Shown here: piece by piece, positions 33,297 through 41,859 of the stretch
Position numbering within the stretch: the first letter of the stretch is position 1
Layout of the letters: every line of letters begins with the position of its first letter
NCBI GenBank assembly: GCA_900538475.1
Contig: UPYT01000002.1
Location: forward strand, 1-64,000
DNA length: 64,000 nt
Reading direction: 5' to 3'
DNA from: an uncultured Clostridium sp.
Lineage (GTDB): Bacteria; Bacillota; Clostridia; Lachnospirales; Lachnospiraceae
Made by a program: the position numbers and the translations under genes
Notes under the pieces: model-generated
Databases searched by the model: none
What the model was told of the DNA's origin: nothing
What the model saw: only the letters and a program-made list of their open reading frames with translations

Positions 33297-35017
33297 ATCA
33301 GAGAACCTCCCAACTGTAATTCTGCAATTTCCCGATAGAGCGGACAGGTGCTTAACAGTTCCTGATGCGTTCCATTTCCGATAATTTTGCCGTCATCTAC
33401 AACTAAAATCTGATCTGCATCCAGAATACTGCTGATTCTCTGAGCAACAAGAATGACAGCAGCATTTCCCGTGTATTCTTTCAGATTTTGGCGGAGTCTG
33501 TGGTCTGTTTTCATGTCTAAAGCAGAGAAACTGTCATCAAAAACATAGATTTCCGGCTTTTTCATAAGAGCCCGGGCGATGGCTAAGCGCTGACGCTGAC
33601 CACCGGATAAATTGGCGCCTCCCTGGGCTACTGGTTCATGGAAGTTCTGTTCTTTTTTTGTAATAAATTCATCGGCGCAGGCGATTTTTGCAGCAATATT
33701 CCAATCCTCTTCCCGGCCATTTTCTTTTCCAAAATTCAGGTTTTCTGCAATATCTCCGGAAAACAGAACGTTTTTCTGCGGGACATATCCAATCAGAGAA
33801 CGCAGATCCTCTATACGGTATTCTTTGGCATTGATTCCGTCAATCAGAACCTGTCCGGACAGGGGATCATAGAGTCTTGAAATTAATTTTAAAATGGTGG
33901 ATTTTCCGCGTCCGGTTCCTCCGATTATGGCAGTAACTTCGCCAGGGCGGGCAGTAAAGCTTACGTCCTTTAAAACTGGTTCATCAGCTCCGGGATAGGA
34001 AAAAGTCACATGGGAAAATTCAACGGTGGAACGCAGAGGACGGTTTTTCAGCGGAAAATTTCCATCTTTAATAGAGGGCTTCGTGTCCAGAACCTCAGCA
34101 ATCCGGCGGGCGCAGGCATAGGTAGAAGGAAACATCATAATTACAAGCGAAAGCATCATAACAGCAGTAAGAACCATGCTGATATACTGACTGTTTGCTA
34201 CCAGAGAGCCAATTTCCATTGCTCCGGATTCTACATAGCGGGCGCCGATTCCAAGAACAGCGGCAGTTGTCACACCGAAAATAACACTAATGGCAGGCAT
34301 CAAAAGACTGGTAATGTGTCCGGAGGCTATGGCCGTAAGCGCGTAGTCTTCATTGGCCTTTTCAAAGCGTCTGCATTCTGCATCCTGCCTGTTAAAGGCG
34401 CGGATGACACGGACTCCTTCCAAAGACTCCAGAAACAGACGGTTCATGTGATCCAGCTTTTTCCGCAGGCGGACAGAACAGCGGGATGCAAGGGTAATGA
34501 GAAGGGTCAGCACAGCCAGTAAAACAGGGATGGCGGTCAGAAGAACAGAGCTGACTTTTCCGCCTGTAGATGCAGAAAATACCAGTCCGGCAGCGGCCAT
34601 CATCGGAGCCATAAGACCTATGCGAAGAAGCATTGTCAAAAAATTCTGCACATTGGCAATGTCAGAGGTACTGCGGGTAATCAGGCTGGCAGTGCCGAAG
34701 TGATCCATCTCTGCGGCGGAAAATTCCAGGACAGAGGAAAAGACCTTTGTCCTAAGCTGTGCTGCGAAATCCGTGGAAACAGACGAGGCTGTTTTGACAG
34801 AAAGAAAGCTGATAATACAGGAAAGTACAGTAATTCCTGCCATAACAGTTCCATAAATCAGGATGACAGAGTCAGCGCCTGCGGCAACTCCGCGGCTGAT
34901 CATTTGAGAGAGAAAAGCCGGCAGAAGCATCTGGCACAGGGAAGATGCAAGAACCAGAACCAGAAGTCCTGCAAGAGCGGCTTTTTTCAATTTTACAGTT
35001 GAAAATATCGTTTTCAT
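33293..35017 (-). CDS. ABC exporter half-transporter (degenerate-site NBD)
   Basis: Encodes 574 aa from MKTIFSTVKL at 35017; the longer frame overlaps the GNAT gene end. Six membrane helices plus an ATPase domain with Walker A GGTGRGKST, canonical signature LSGGQRQR, and Walker B IYVFDDSFSALD, where Asp replaces the catalytic Glu. Pairs with the 31554 product to form one competent and one degenerate ATP site. Confidence 0.9.
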   Translation of the reverse strand: MKTIFSTVKLKKAALAGLLVLVLASSLCQMLLPAFLSQMISRGVAAGADSVILIYGTVMAGITVLSCIISFLSVKTASSVSTDFAAQLRTKVFSSVLEFSAAEMDHFGTASLITRSTSDIANVQNFLTMLLRIGLMAPMMAAAGLVFSASTGGKVSSVLLTAIPVLLAVLTLLITLASRCSVRLRKKLDHMNRLFLESLEGVRVIRAFNRQDAECRRFEKANEDYALTAIASGHITSLLMPAISVIFGVTTAAVLGIGARYVESGAMEIGSLVANSQYISMVLTAVMMLSLVIMMFPSTYACARRIAEVLDTKPSIKDGNFPLKNRPLRSTVEFSHVTFSYPGADEPVLKDVSFTARPGEVTAIIGGTGRGKSTILKLISRLYDPLSGQVLIDGINAKEYRIEDLRSLIGYVPQKNVLFSGDIAENLNFGKENGREEDWNIAAKIACADEFITKKEQNFHEPVAQGGANLSGGQRQRLAIARALMKKPEIYVFDDSFSALDMKTDHRLRQNLKEYTGNAAVILVAQRISSILDADQILVVDDGKIIGNGTHQELLSTCPLYREIAELQLGGSLI

Positions 35018-35060
35018 GAAGCTGTGAAAGACCTCCTGTTGGTGTGGGAAATAGTCAGCA

Positions 35061-35609
35061 TTAGGAAGCGGTTTCGTGGATAATGCGGATATGGGACAGC
35101 TTGAAAAAAAGGCTTCCAAGGGCATATTTCTGAAGACTCAGATATTCCTCCTGGGAAACCCTGCCGCCGTAATTCAGGATTTCCATCTCTCCGCTTGTGC
35201 CTGTAATAAAGAGATCCGAGGAGGAAAATCCGTTTTTCAGATAGAATTTCCGGCGGGCAATTCGCTGGCTGCTGTTGTCAGCAGCGTCATCCAGGCGTTC
35301 AATCAGAAGAACAATCTTTTTGTCTGAAAAATGCTTACAAACCTGTTCCATGATATAACTTCCGGTTCCCCGGCTCCGGATTCGGGAGGATACAGCCAGA
35401 TAATCGACCATTACCATATCCTGATAAGGAATGAGGACAGTAAAGCCCAGAAGCTGATTGTTTTCGGAGGCTGTCATAAGAAGCGCTTTTCCCTTTTTGA
35501 CAGAATGACGGAGCGATAAATATGGCTTTCGCTCCGCTTTGGGAAAGGCTTCCAGGTAGATTTTCTTAATTTCCGGCCACTGATTTTTGTCTGCATAGGT
35601 AAATTCCAT
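35061..35609 (-). CDS. GNAT-family N-acetyltransferase
   Basis: Encodes 182 aa (GAGAGGA site). GNAT core: YLAVSSRIRSRGTGSYIMEQ, giving the R/QxxGxG/A-type acetyl-CoA loop, and FYLKNGF. First gene of the minus-strand operon GNAT, ABC, ABC. Together with export under MerR control it could inactivate and expel the same toxic compound; substrate unknown. Confidence 0.85.
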   Translation of the reverse strand: MEFTYADKNQWPEIKKIYLEAFPKAERKPYLSLRHSVKKGKALLMTASENNQLLGFTVLIPYQDMVMVDYLAVSSRIRSRGTGSYIMEQVCKHFSDKKIVLLIERLDDAADNSSQRIARRKFYLKNGFSSSDLFITGTSGEMEILNYGGRVSQEEYLSLQKYALGSLFFKLSHIRIIHETAS

Positions 35610-35652
35610 AAAAGTTTTCCTCTCTGAATTGAATTATTGGTTGTCGTAGGGT

Positions 35653-35683
35653 ATCATACTATGTACAGTAACTGTACGGTCAA
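35653..35683 (-). promoter_or_regulatory. MerR-type 19-bp-spacer promoter of the GNAT-ABC operon
   Basis: On the minus strand, -35 TTGACC (35683-35678) and -10 TATGAT (35658-35653) are separated by 19 bp. The spacer contains the perfect dyad GTACAGT-A-ACTGTAC at 35663-35677. Confidence 0.8.
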
Positions 35684-35694
35684 GAGGTGTTTTT

Positions 35695-36546
35695 ATGAAA
35701 AGAAATGATTATTTGTATCCTTCCGGAGAATTTGCCAGATTAACAGGGGTAAATAAGCGGACGCTTCACTATTATAATGATATCGGCCTTTTTTGCCCGG
35801 AAATCATCGGAGAAAACGGCTACCATTATTATTCCTGCTTTCAGTTTGCACAGCTGGAGCTGATTCTTACATTGAGAAAAATTGGCCTGTCGATTGAGGA
35901 AATACGGGAATATGTGACAGGGCCGTCAGACGAGTCTTTTTCCTGGATGATGGAAAAGAAGAAGCAGCTTATTGATGCGTCCATCCGTCAGCTGTTGTCG
36001 GTTCAGGCCTTTTTGGAGCAAAAATCACAGCGGCTGCAGGCAGGCTTTGAGGCGCGGCATGGAGAGATTGAGCTGTGTACGCTTCCGGAGAGAAAGATTA
36101 TCTGTTCCGCTCCGATTTCCGGAAAGTACGATGAAGAGGATTTTTCCGTTGCGGCAGAATTTTCCCTTCGCCTGAAAAAGCTGTTTCATCTTTATGACAG
36201 CTTTGGAAGCCGGATTTCCATGGATGCGGTGCGCAGCGGAGAATTTAACAGTTACGATTCCTTTTTTGCGTATTGTCCTGGCAATTCCGAGATTTATGAT
36301 GAGGTTTTGCCGAAGGGAGCATTTCTGAGAGCCTATTGTGTAGGCGCGTGGGAGCGGCTTCCGGAGGTTTATCAGAAAATTCTGGATTATGCAGAGGAGA
36401 GGAACCTGGCGCTTACAGGGTATGCTTATGAGGAGGGCTTAAATGAAATGGCCATTCGGAGTCAGGAGGACTATGTGACAATGATCACGATTCCATGTGC
36501 AGATTCAGCAGCTGTTCAGATGCCCAACGCTTCTTGTCCGCTGTAA
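35695..36546 (+). CDS. MerR-family regulator with GyrI-like domain
   Basis: Encodes 283 aa. MerR HTH (YPSGEFARLTGVNKRTLHYY, residues 8-27), a coiled coil (about 80-118) and a GyrI-like effector domain (about 125-280). It is divergent from the GNAT-ABC operon with the operator between them, hence its likely activator in response to a drug-like ligand. Paralogous in layout to the 22103 regulator. Confidence 0.88.
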   Translation: MKRNDYLYPSGEFARLTGVNKRTLHYYNDIGLFCPEIIGENGYHYYSCFQFAQLELILTLRKIGLSIEEIREYVTGPSDESFSWMMEKKKQLIDASIRQLLSVQAFLEQKSQRLQAGFEARHGEIELCTLPERKIICSAPISGKYDEEDFSVAAEFSLRLKKLFHLYDSFGSRISMDAVRSGEFNSYDSFFAYCPGNSEIYDEVLPKGAFLRAYCVGAWERLPEVYQKILDYAEERNLALTGYAYEEGLNEMAIRSQEDYVTMITIPCADSAAVQMPNASCPL

Positions 36547-36609
36547 GCGGGCAGAAAGATGCATGGCTGAACTGTTACGATTATGCAGGCAAAGACGGCT
36601 GATAATAAG

Positions 36610-36638
36610 TTGAATTACGAGGATATCCATGATACAAT
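36610..36638 (+). promoter_or_regulatory. Sigma-A promoter of the riboswitch transcript
   Basis: TTGAAT (36610-36615), 17-bp spacer, TACAAT (36633-36638), placing transcription start about 10 bp before the aptamer. Confidence 0.65.
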
Positions 36639-36653
36639 CAAAGATGGTAATAT

Positions 36654-36721
36654 GCATGTGTATAAGCCCATAATATGGATGGGTGTTTCTACCAACCGCC
36701 GGAAATGGTTGACTACAATGC
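36654..36721 (+). ncRNA. Purine riboswitch aptamer, guanine-type
   Basis: P1 GCATgTGTA pairs with TACAATGC (36714-36721). J1/2 is TATAAG, P2 CCCAT/ATGGG with L2 AATATGG, J2/3 the invariant TTTCTACC, P3 AACC/GGTT with L3 GCCGGAAAT, and J3/1 GACTA. The ligand-reading base in J3/1 is C, as in guanine/hypoxanthine/xanthine-binding aptamers (U in adenine ones). It lies directly upstream of the FAD dehydrogenase gene. Confidence 0.88.
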
Positions 36722-36744
36722 CTTTGTAGTTGACCTTATTTTTT
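36707..36744 (+). terminator. Riboswitch expression-platform terminator
   Basis: GGTTGACTACAA (36707-36718) pairs with TTGTAGTTGACC (36724-36735), then a T-rich tract. Its 5' arm reuses the P3 3' strand, J3/1 and the P1 3' strand, so terminator and ligand-bound aptamer exclude each other. This predicts that ligand turns the gene ON. Confidence 0.75.
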
Positions 36745-36757
36745 AGGAGGTATTTTT

Positions 36758-38131
36758 ATGCGGTATGATGTTATTATCATTGGAGCGGGGCCGGGCGGAA
36801 TTTTTTCAGCATATGAATTAAGTCAGAAGAGCCCAGATTTAAAGGTTGGGGTATTTGAGGCGGGCCATGCCCTGAGCCGGCGCAAATGTCCCATTGACGG
36901 GGAAAAGATCAAATCCTGCATTGGCTGTAAGAGCTGTTCTATTATGAGCGGGTTTGGCGGAGCCGGAGCATTTTCAGATGGAAAGTACAATATTACCAAT
37001 GATTTTGGCGGTACTCTGTACAAGTATATTGGTAAGAAGCAGGCTCTTGATTTGATGTATTATGTAGATGATATTAATCTGCGTTATGGCGGGGCAGGAA
37101 CGAAGCTGTATTCTACTGCCGGCTCCAAGTTTAAAAAAGAATGTATTCAGCATGACCTTCATCTTTTGAATGCATCTGTACGCCATCTGGGTACAGATAT
37201 TAACTATCTGGTTCTGGAAAATCTGTATGCGGAGCTGAAGGAAAAGGTGGATTTTTATTTTGATTCTCCTGTAGATTCTGTTGCGGCAGTGGACGGAGGT
37301 TATCAGATTTTCAGTAACGGCCAGACCTATGAGTGCGAAAAGTGTATTATTTCTGTAGGAAGAAGCGGAAGCAAATGGATGGAGCGGATCTGTCAGGAGC
37401 TGCAGATTCCCACCAGCTCGAACCGGGTTGATATTGGAGTCCGGGTAGAGCTTCCGGCCGATGTATTTTCTCACCTGACAGATGAGCTGTATGAAAGTAA
37501 AATTGTGTATCGGACACAGAAATATGGAGATCAGGTGCGGACCTTCTGTATGAATCCCAAGGGCGCAGTTGTTACGGAGAATACCAATGGCATTATTACG
37601 GTAAACGGACACAGCTACGAGGATCCTTCCAAGCATACGGAGAATACCAACTTTGCCCTTCTGGTAGCAAAGCACTTTTCTGAGCCGTTTAAGGATTCCA
37701 ATGGATATGGCGAATCCATTGCCCGTTTAAGCAATATGCTGGGAGGCGGAGTGATTGTTCAGCGTTTCGGGGATCTGATTCGAGGACGGCGTTCCACTCC
37801 GGCAAGAATTGAAGAGGCGTTTATTACGCCGACCTTAAAGGCTACGCCGGGAGATCTGAGCCTGGTGCTGCCGAAACGGATTTTGGACGGCATTATGGAG
37901 ATGATCTATGCTTTGGATAAGATTGCGCCTGGTACGGCCAATGACGATACCCTTCTTTATGGCGTTGAGGTGAAGTTCTATAATATGGAGGTGCAGGTAA
38001 ATGAGAAGCTGGAATCCTGCCATAAGGGACTTTACATTATTGGAGACGGAAGCGGAATTACCCATTCTCTGTCTCATGCTTCGGCCAGCGGAATTTATGT
38101 GGCAAGAAATCTGTTAGAAGGAAATGAATAA
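36758..38131 (+). CDS. FAD-dependent dehydrogenase (COG2509-like) under purine riboswitch
   Basis: Encodes 457 aa with AGGAGG 9 bp before the ATG. N-terminal Rossmann motif IIGAGPGG (7-14), a Cys-rich stretch CPIDGEKIKSCIGCKSC (about 48-64), GFGGAGAFSDGKYN, and a C-terminal GDGSGITHSLSHASASG FAD-contact segment. It matches the uncharacterised FAD-dependent dehydrogenase family; the Cys cluster could bind a metal or act in redox. Control by a guanine-type ON switch suggests a role in purine use or response; no substrate is known. Confidence 0.82.
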   Translation: MRYDVIIIGAGPGGIFSAYELSQKSPDLKVGVFEAGHALSRRKCPIDGEKIKSCIGCKSCSIMSGFGGAGAFSDGKYNITNDFGGTLYKYIGKKQALDLMYYVDDINLRYGGAGTKLYSTAGSKFKKECIQHDLHLLNASVRHLGTDINYLVLENLYAELKEKVDFYFDSPVDSVAAVDGGYQIFSNGQTYECEKCIISVGRSGSKWMERICQELQIPTSSNRVDIGVRVELPADVFSHLTDELYESKIVYRTQKYGDQVRTFCMNPKGAVVTENTNGIITVNGHSYEDPSKHTENTNFALLVAKHFSEPFKDSNGYGESIARLSNMLGGGVIVQRFGDLIRGRRSTPARIEEAFITPTLKATPGDLSLVLPKRILDGIMEMIYALDKIAPGTANDDTLLYGVEVKFYNMEVQVNEKLESCHKGLYIIGDGSGITHSLSHASASGIYVARNLLEGNE

Positions 38132-38146
38132 GGACTGAAGATAAAT

Positions 38147-38181
38147 TCGGCGGAGCGGCTAAAAGCCGCTCCGCCGGTTTT
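38147..38181 (+). terminator. Bidirectional terminator between convergent genes
   Basis: CGGCGGAGCGGCT (38148-38160) pairs perfectly with AGCCGCTCCGCCG (38164-38176), T5 follows on the plus strand. Confidence 0.8.
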
Positions 38182-38197
38182 TGATCCAATGATAAAT

Positions 38198-39034
38198 TTA
38201 AAAATGCTCCAGCCAGGTTTTTAAAAGAGAAATCCAGCTCTGGCACTGGGGCTCTACGTAGCGGCCATCAGAGGAGGAAACCTCTTCGGTTGCCAGTGAC
38301 AGACCATGGCAGCCAACGGGATAAATATGGAGCTCCAGGCTGACCTGATGGCGAGTCAGAGCTTCTGCAAGCAGAAGGCTGTTTGCAACAGGAACATTGC
38401 TGTCAGATGCCGTATGCCACAAAAAGGTTTTTGGCGTATGGCTGCCGACTTGATGTTCCAGAGAAACCAGGCGGCGAAGGTTTTCGTCATTGGCATGTGT
38501 TCCCAACAGATTCTGGAAGGAGCCCTGATGGCAGTGAGCGCCGGATGTGATGACCGGATAACAGAGAATCATACCGTCAGGACGGATTTCATCGGCCTTT
38601 TTATTTAAGGGCTTCCAGAGAAAATCCTGATTCCAGAAAGTGCCTAAGGAGCAGGCCAGGTGGCCTCCGGCAGAAAATCCGCAGACCAGAATCCGGTCTG
38701 GATCAACCATCCAGGCATCTGCATGGGCCCTGATTTCGGATATGGTTTCTGCCAGCTCCATAAGACTGGCAGGAAACACATCCGGCGCGAGGCTGTATTT
38801 CAGGATGAAAGTGTGAATGCCCATGGCGGCCAGCTGCATGGCAACAGGCTCACCCTCCCGGTCGGACAGATGTCCGTATCCGCCGCCGGGGCAGATGATT
38901 ACAGCCGGTCTCCGTCTTGTAGCTGACAGAGAGACAGGATCCAGAAGGTATCCGGTTACAGAGGCCGGAGGTGTCAGCTTTTCATATCCAAGCTGTTCTT
39001 TTGTTAAACTAATTTCCCAGGTTAATATGTTCAT
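38198..39034 (-). CDS. Alpha/beta hydrolase, acetyl-xylan-esterase-like
   Basis: Encodes 278 aa with no signal peptide. Oxyanion motif CPGGGYG (about 47-53), nucleophile elbow GFSAGGH (about 118-124), Asp in TASDSNVP, His in VGCHGLS. This is the BD-FAE/AXE1 type, active on acetyl groups of sugars. It lies just downstream of the sugar-binding lipoprotein gene on the same strand (55 bp), probably co-transcribed, and so likely deacetylates imported oligosaccharide. Confidence 0.8.
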   Translation of the reverse strand: MNILTWEISLTKEQLGYEKLTPPASVTGYLLDPVSLSATRRRPAVIICPGGGYGHLSDREGEPVAMQLAAMGIHTFILKYSLAPDVFPASLMELAETISEIRAHADAWMVDPDRILVCGFSAGGHLACSLGTFWNQDFLWKPLNKKADEIRPDGMILCYPVITSGAHCHQGSFQNLLGTHANDENLRRLVSLEHQVGSHTPKTFLWHTASDSNVPVANSLLLAEALTRHQVSLELHIYPVGCHGLSLATEEVSSSDGRYVEPQCQSWISLLKTWLEHF

Positions 39035-39089
39035 TTTTTTAGATTCCTTACTAAGTTCGTGTCCCGGAACAGTTTTTTCAGAGAAGGAT

Positions 39090-40463
39090 TTACTGTTCCA
39101 GAATTTCTGTGATGCCCTCGCAGAGGGTTTTCGCGCCTTCCTCCGGAGTAATGTCGCCGGAGCTGAGAGTTCCGAATACCTTGTAGTACAGACCGTCAGG
39201 ATTTGCCTTCAGCTCGCTGTTGTCAAACTGAGGATCCTGAGAAAACTGGCTGTAGCCAAGAACCTTTGCATTGGCTTCTTTTACAAAGGAATCGCCAATT
39301 CCTTTTTCATCAAGAATAGAAATAGCAGCCTTTGAACAGGGAATTCCGCGCTCGGTGGAGCAGATTTCTACGCCCTCCGGCTCGTTTAACAGGAAGTTTA
39401 CAAGCATGGCAGCTTCCTTTGGATGCTCTGTGGAGGATTTAATAGCAAAGTCCATAGAACGTTTGGTAAAGCCGCCCTGGTATTCGCCGAATTTGATGAA
39501 ATCACCAATGACAAATTCCTGATTGGGTTTATTTACACTGCCTTCCATAGCGTCTTTTACTTTTGTAACAGCAGAATCCCATTCCATTAAGCCGGCATAT
39601 TTTCCATCAATCCATTTTGCATTTTTATCCAGAGAGTCAGACATATCGCCATTGATGGTTGCAACAGATGGAATCACGTGCTCAGCTTCCAGCTTGTTCA
39701 TGAATTCCAGGCCTTCCTGTACTTCTGCTTCTGTATAATTCATCTTTCCGTCAGTTACCCAGTCTTTTCCGTATTTGGATTCCAGATAATAGACCATAAA
39801 AATCATTCTGTCGTATTCGCCCAGAGCAAGGGGATAATAGTCCTCATTATATGCCTTGAAGGCAGCACCGGCAGCCATCAGAGATTCTTCATCGGTAGGA
39901 ATGGGAACACCAACCTCATCAAAGGTTGTTTTATTCCAGTAGAACAGACGGCCGGTCAGAGAAATCGGAATAGCCATCAGCTTTCCATTTACTTCGTCCT
40001 CTTTTAATTTGTCCTCCGGGAACTGGGTTAAATCAATAATGTCGCTGTACTGGTACAGATCAAGGAAGGATTCGCCGCCCTTGGAGTAATCATGAACCCA
40101 GTTAGAACCGATCTGAAGCACATCAGCACAGTCGCCGCTCAGAATACTTAAGGACTGCTTTTCCTCCCAGCCAGTCCATGCGCCGTATTCACATTCAACG
40201 GTGATATGGGGATATTTTTCCATAAAGGCCTGCACTGCTTTTTCTGTAGCAGCATGACGGGAATCGCCGCCCCACCAGCAAAAACGAATCGTTACCGGTT
40301 CCTCGGAAGCTGTAGCTTCTGTAGTTTCCTGTGCTCCCTCAGCCTTTGTTTCAGCAGCTGTGGTCTGTGGTGCTTCTGCCTGTTTTCCGCCGCATGCAGT
40401 CAGGGACAGTCCCATAGCAGCTGCTATACTGAAAGAAATCATCTGTTTTGTTCTTTTTTTCAT
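39090..40463 (-). CDS. Extracellular sugar-binding lipoprotein (family 1 SBP)
   Basis: Encodes 457 aa from the ATG at 40463 (AGAAGGGAG site). Lipobox LTACG with Cys24, a Thr/Glu-rich linker, then the binding-protein fold (VTIRFCWWGGDSRHAATEKA, CADVLQIGSNW). No permease or ATPase gene lies next to it, so it must work with transporter subunits encoded elsewhere. It is divergent from the LacI-type gene. Confidence 0.88.
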   Translation of the reverse strand: MKKRTKQMISFSIAAAMGLSLTACGGKQAEAPQTTAAETKAEGAQETTEATASEEPVTIRFCWWGGDSRHAATEKAVQAFMEKYPHITVECEYGAWTGWEEKQSLSILSGDCADVLQIGSNWVHDYSKGGESFLDLYQYSDIIDLTQFPEDKLKEDEVNGKLMAIPISLTGRLFYWNKTTFDEVGVPIPTDEESLMAAGAAFKAYNEDYYPLALGEYDRMIFMVYYLESKYGKDWVTDGKMNYTEAEVQEGLEFMNKLEAEHVIPSVATINGDMSDSLDKNAKWIDGKYAGLMEWDSAVTKVKDAMEGSVNKPNQEFVIGDFIKFGEYQGGFTKRSMDFAIKSSTEHPKEAAMLVNFLLNEPEGVEICSTERGIPCSKAAISILDEKGIGDSFVKEANAKVLGYSQFSQDPQFDNSELKANPDGLYYKVFGTLSSGDITPEEGAKTLCEGITEILEQ

Positions 40464-40688
40464 TGATATTCTCCCTTCTGAATCAAACGTACTTGATAAT
40501 ATTTTTTTAACATATTTTTTTAAATGGGGAAAGGGGAAAAGTGAACAAAAATATTTTAAATTAATATGCATATTATACTATATATCGAATGGAATAATAT
40601 GGATTTGTTATATTTTGTCGCGTAAAATGCAAAATAAAAGAGGAATATGGAATAAATATTGTTTAATATTAATTGTTTTTTGCTGAAA

Positions 40689-40735
40689 AAGTGAAATCCG
40701 TTTCACTTTGCATTTTTTTATGATATACTGTTTCT
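40689..40735 (+). promoter_or_regulatory. LacI-type operator over the lacI-like promoter
   Basis: AAGTGAAA (40689-40696) and TTTCACTT (40701-40708) form a dyad with a 4-bp centre. The right arm is also the -35 (TTTCAC, 40701-40706), 17 bp before -10 TATACT (40724-40729). This fits autorepression. The rest of the 40464-40778 gap is AT-rich, without a gene. Confidence 0.65.
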
Positions 40736-40778
40736 AATATCAGCAGTTGGAGATATCTGAACAGGAGGAGAGAAGAAA

Positions 40779-41777
40779 TTGGCTGTTACGATTACAGATA
40801 TTGCACAAAGGGCGGGAGTTTCCCGTTCTATGGTATCCCGGGCCTTAACAGGAAATGGCCCTGTGAAGGCAAAAAAGAAAGAAGAGATTATTGCGCTGGC
40901 TCAAGCCATGGGATATATGCCCAATCAGGCAGCGCTTCATTTGAGACACTCGAAATCCCGTATTATTGGCCTGTATTTTTCCAGTATCAGTGCAGCGACC
41001 TCTCCATATGTGCTGCACAGTGTTCTGACAGGAGTTTATGGAGTGATTGGAGGGCGTTATCAGATTGTGGTAAAGGGAATAGATCTGCATGAATCGGGAA
41101 GTCTGAATCCCAGCCAGTATGACGGGCTTTTGATTATGTCACAGAGAGATCAGGATCTGGATTTTTTGGAGGAGGCCTTTGCTCTTCATATACCTATGGT
41201 AGCACTGAGCCGCCGGGTTCCGATTGATATTCCTGTGGTGACAACCAATGAATCCAGAGGAATGGAAAAGGCAATGGGGTATCTGTTAGATCATGGGCAT
41301 CGAAATATTGGGATCATTGAAGGGCCGCCGAATCTGGAGGCAACTATTTTTCGGCATCAGGGCTGGATTCATGCGGCGCGAAAACGGGGATATTCGATTC
41401 ATCAGTTTCCTGTGGTTCATGGAAATTACCGTTACAACAGCGGCTATTCAGCGGCCAATCAGCTTATAGATGCACATCCAAATCTTACTGCAATTTTGTG
41501 CTTTAATGATGAAATGGCAGTGGCTGCAAAGAATGCCCTCGCCAGACGGGGACTCAGGGTTCCCCAGGAGATTTCTCTGGTTGGCTTTGATAATCTGGAG
41601 CTGCCGCGGTATGCGGATCTGCAGCTGACAACAGTAGAGAGAAATGCCAGCCAGATTGCGGCAGCAGGCGCCCAAATGCTGCTTGGATATATGGAAAATG
41701 GAGTACGGCCGCCGGATCGAGAACTGGAAAACAGACTGGTAGTCCGGGAGAGTGTATCTGACAGAATAAGCCTGTAA
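40779..41777 (+). CDS. LacI-family repressor
   Basis: Encodes 332 aa from the TTG at 40779 (AGGAGGAGAG before it). HTH TITDIAQRAGVSRSMVSRAL (3-22), hinge, then a periplasmic-binding-like sugar domain (RIIGLYFSS, GHRNIGIIEGP, CFNDEMAVAAKNALARRG). Likely controls the divergent binding-protein/esterase genes and itself. Ligand unknown. Confidence 0.9.
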   Translation: MAVTITDIAQRAGVSRSMVSRALTGNGPVKAKKKEEIIALAQAMGYMPNQAALHLRHSKSRIIGLYFSSISAATSPYVLHSVLTGVYGVIGGRYQIVVKGIDLHESGSLNPSQYDGLLIMSQRDQDLDFLEEAFALHIPMVALSRRVPIDIPVVTTNESRGMEKAMGYLLDHGHRNIGIIEGPPNLEATIFRHQGWIHAARKRGYSIHQFPVVHGNYRYNSGYSAANQLIDAHPNLTAILCFNDEMAVAAKNALARRGLRVPQEISLVGFDNLELPRYADLQLTTVERNASQIAAAGAQMLLGYMENGVRPPDRELENRLVVRESVSDRISL

Positions 41778-41785
41778 AGAGCATA

Positions 41786-41840
41786 TTGACTTTTTTTCTC
41801 ATTTAGCGTATAGTAAAAGCGCAAAGTTAGATAAGACTAA
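41786..41840 (+). promoter_or_regulatory. feoAB promoter with DtxR-like iron box
   Basis: TTGACT (41786-41791), 17-bp spacer, TATAGT (41809-41814). Just downstream, TTAG (41827-41830) and CTAA (41837-41840), 6 bp apart, resemble the half-sites of DtxR/IdeR operators. Occupied by an iron-loaded repressor, it would block transcription. Confidence 0.55.
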
Positions 41841-41859
41841 TATGGAGAGGATAAGAAGC

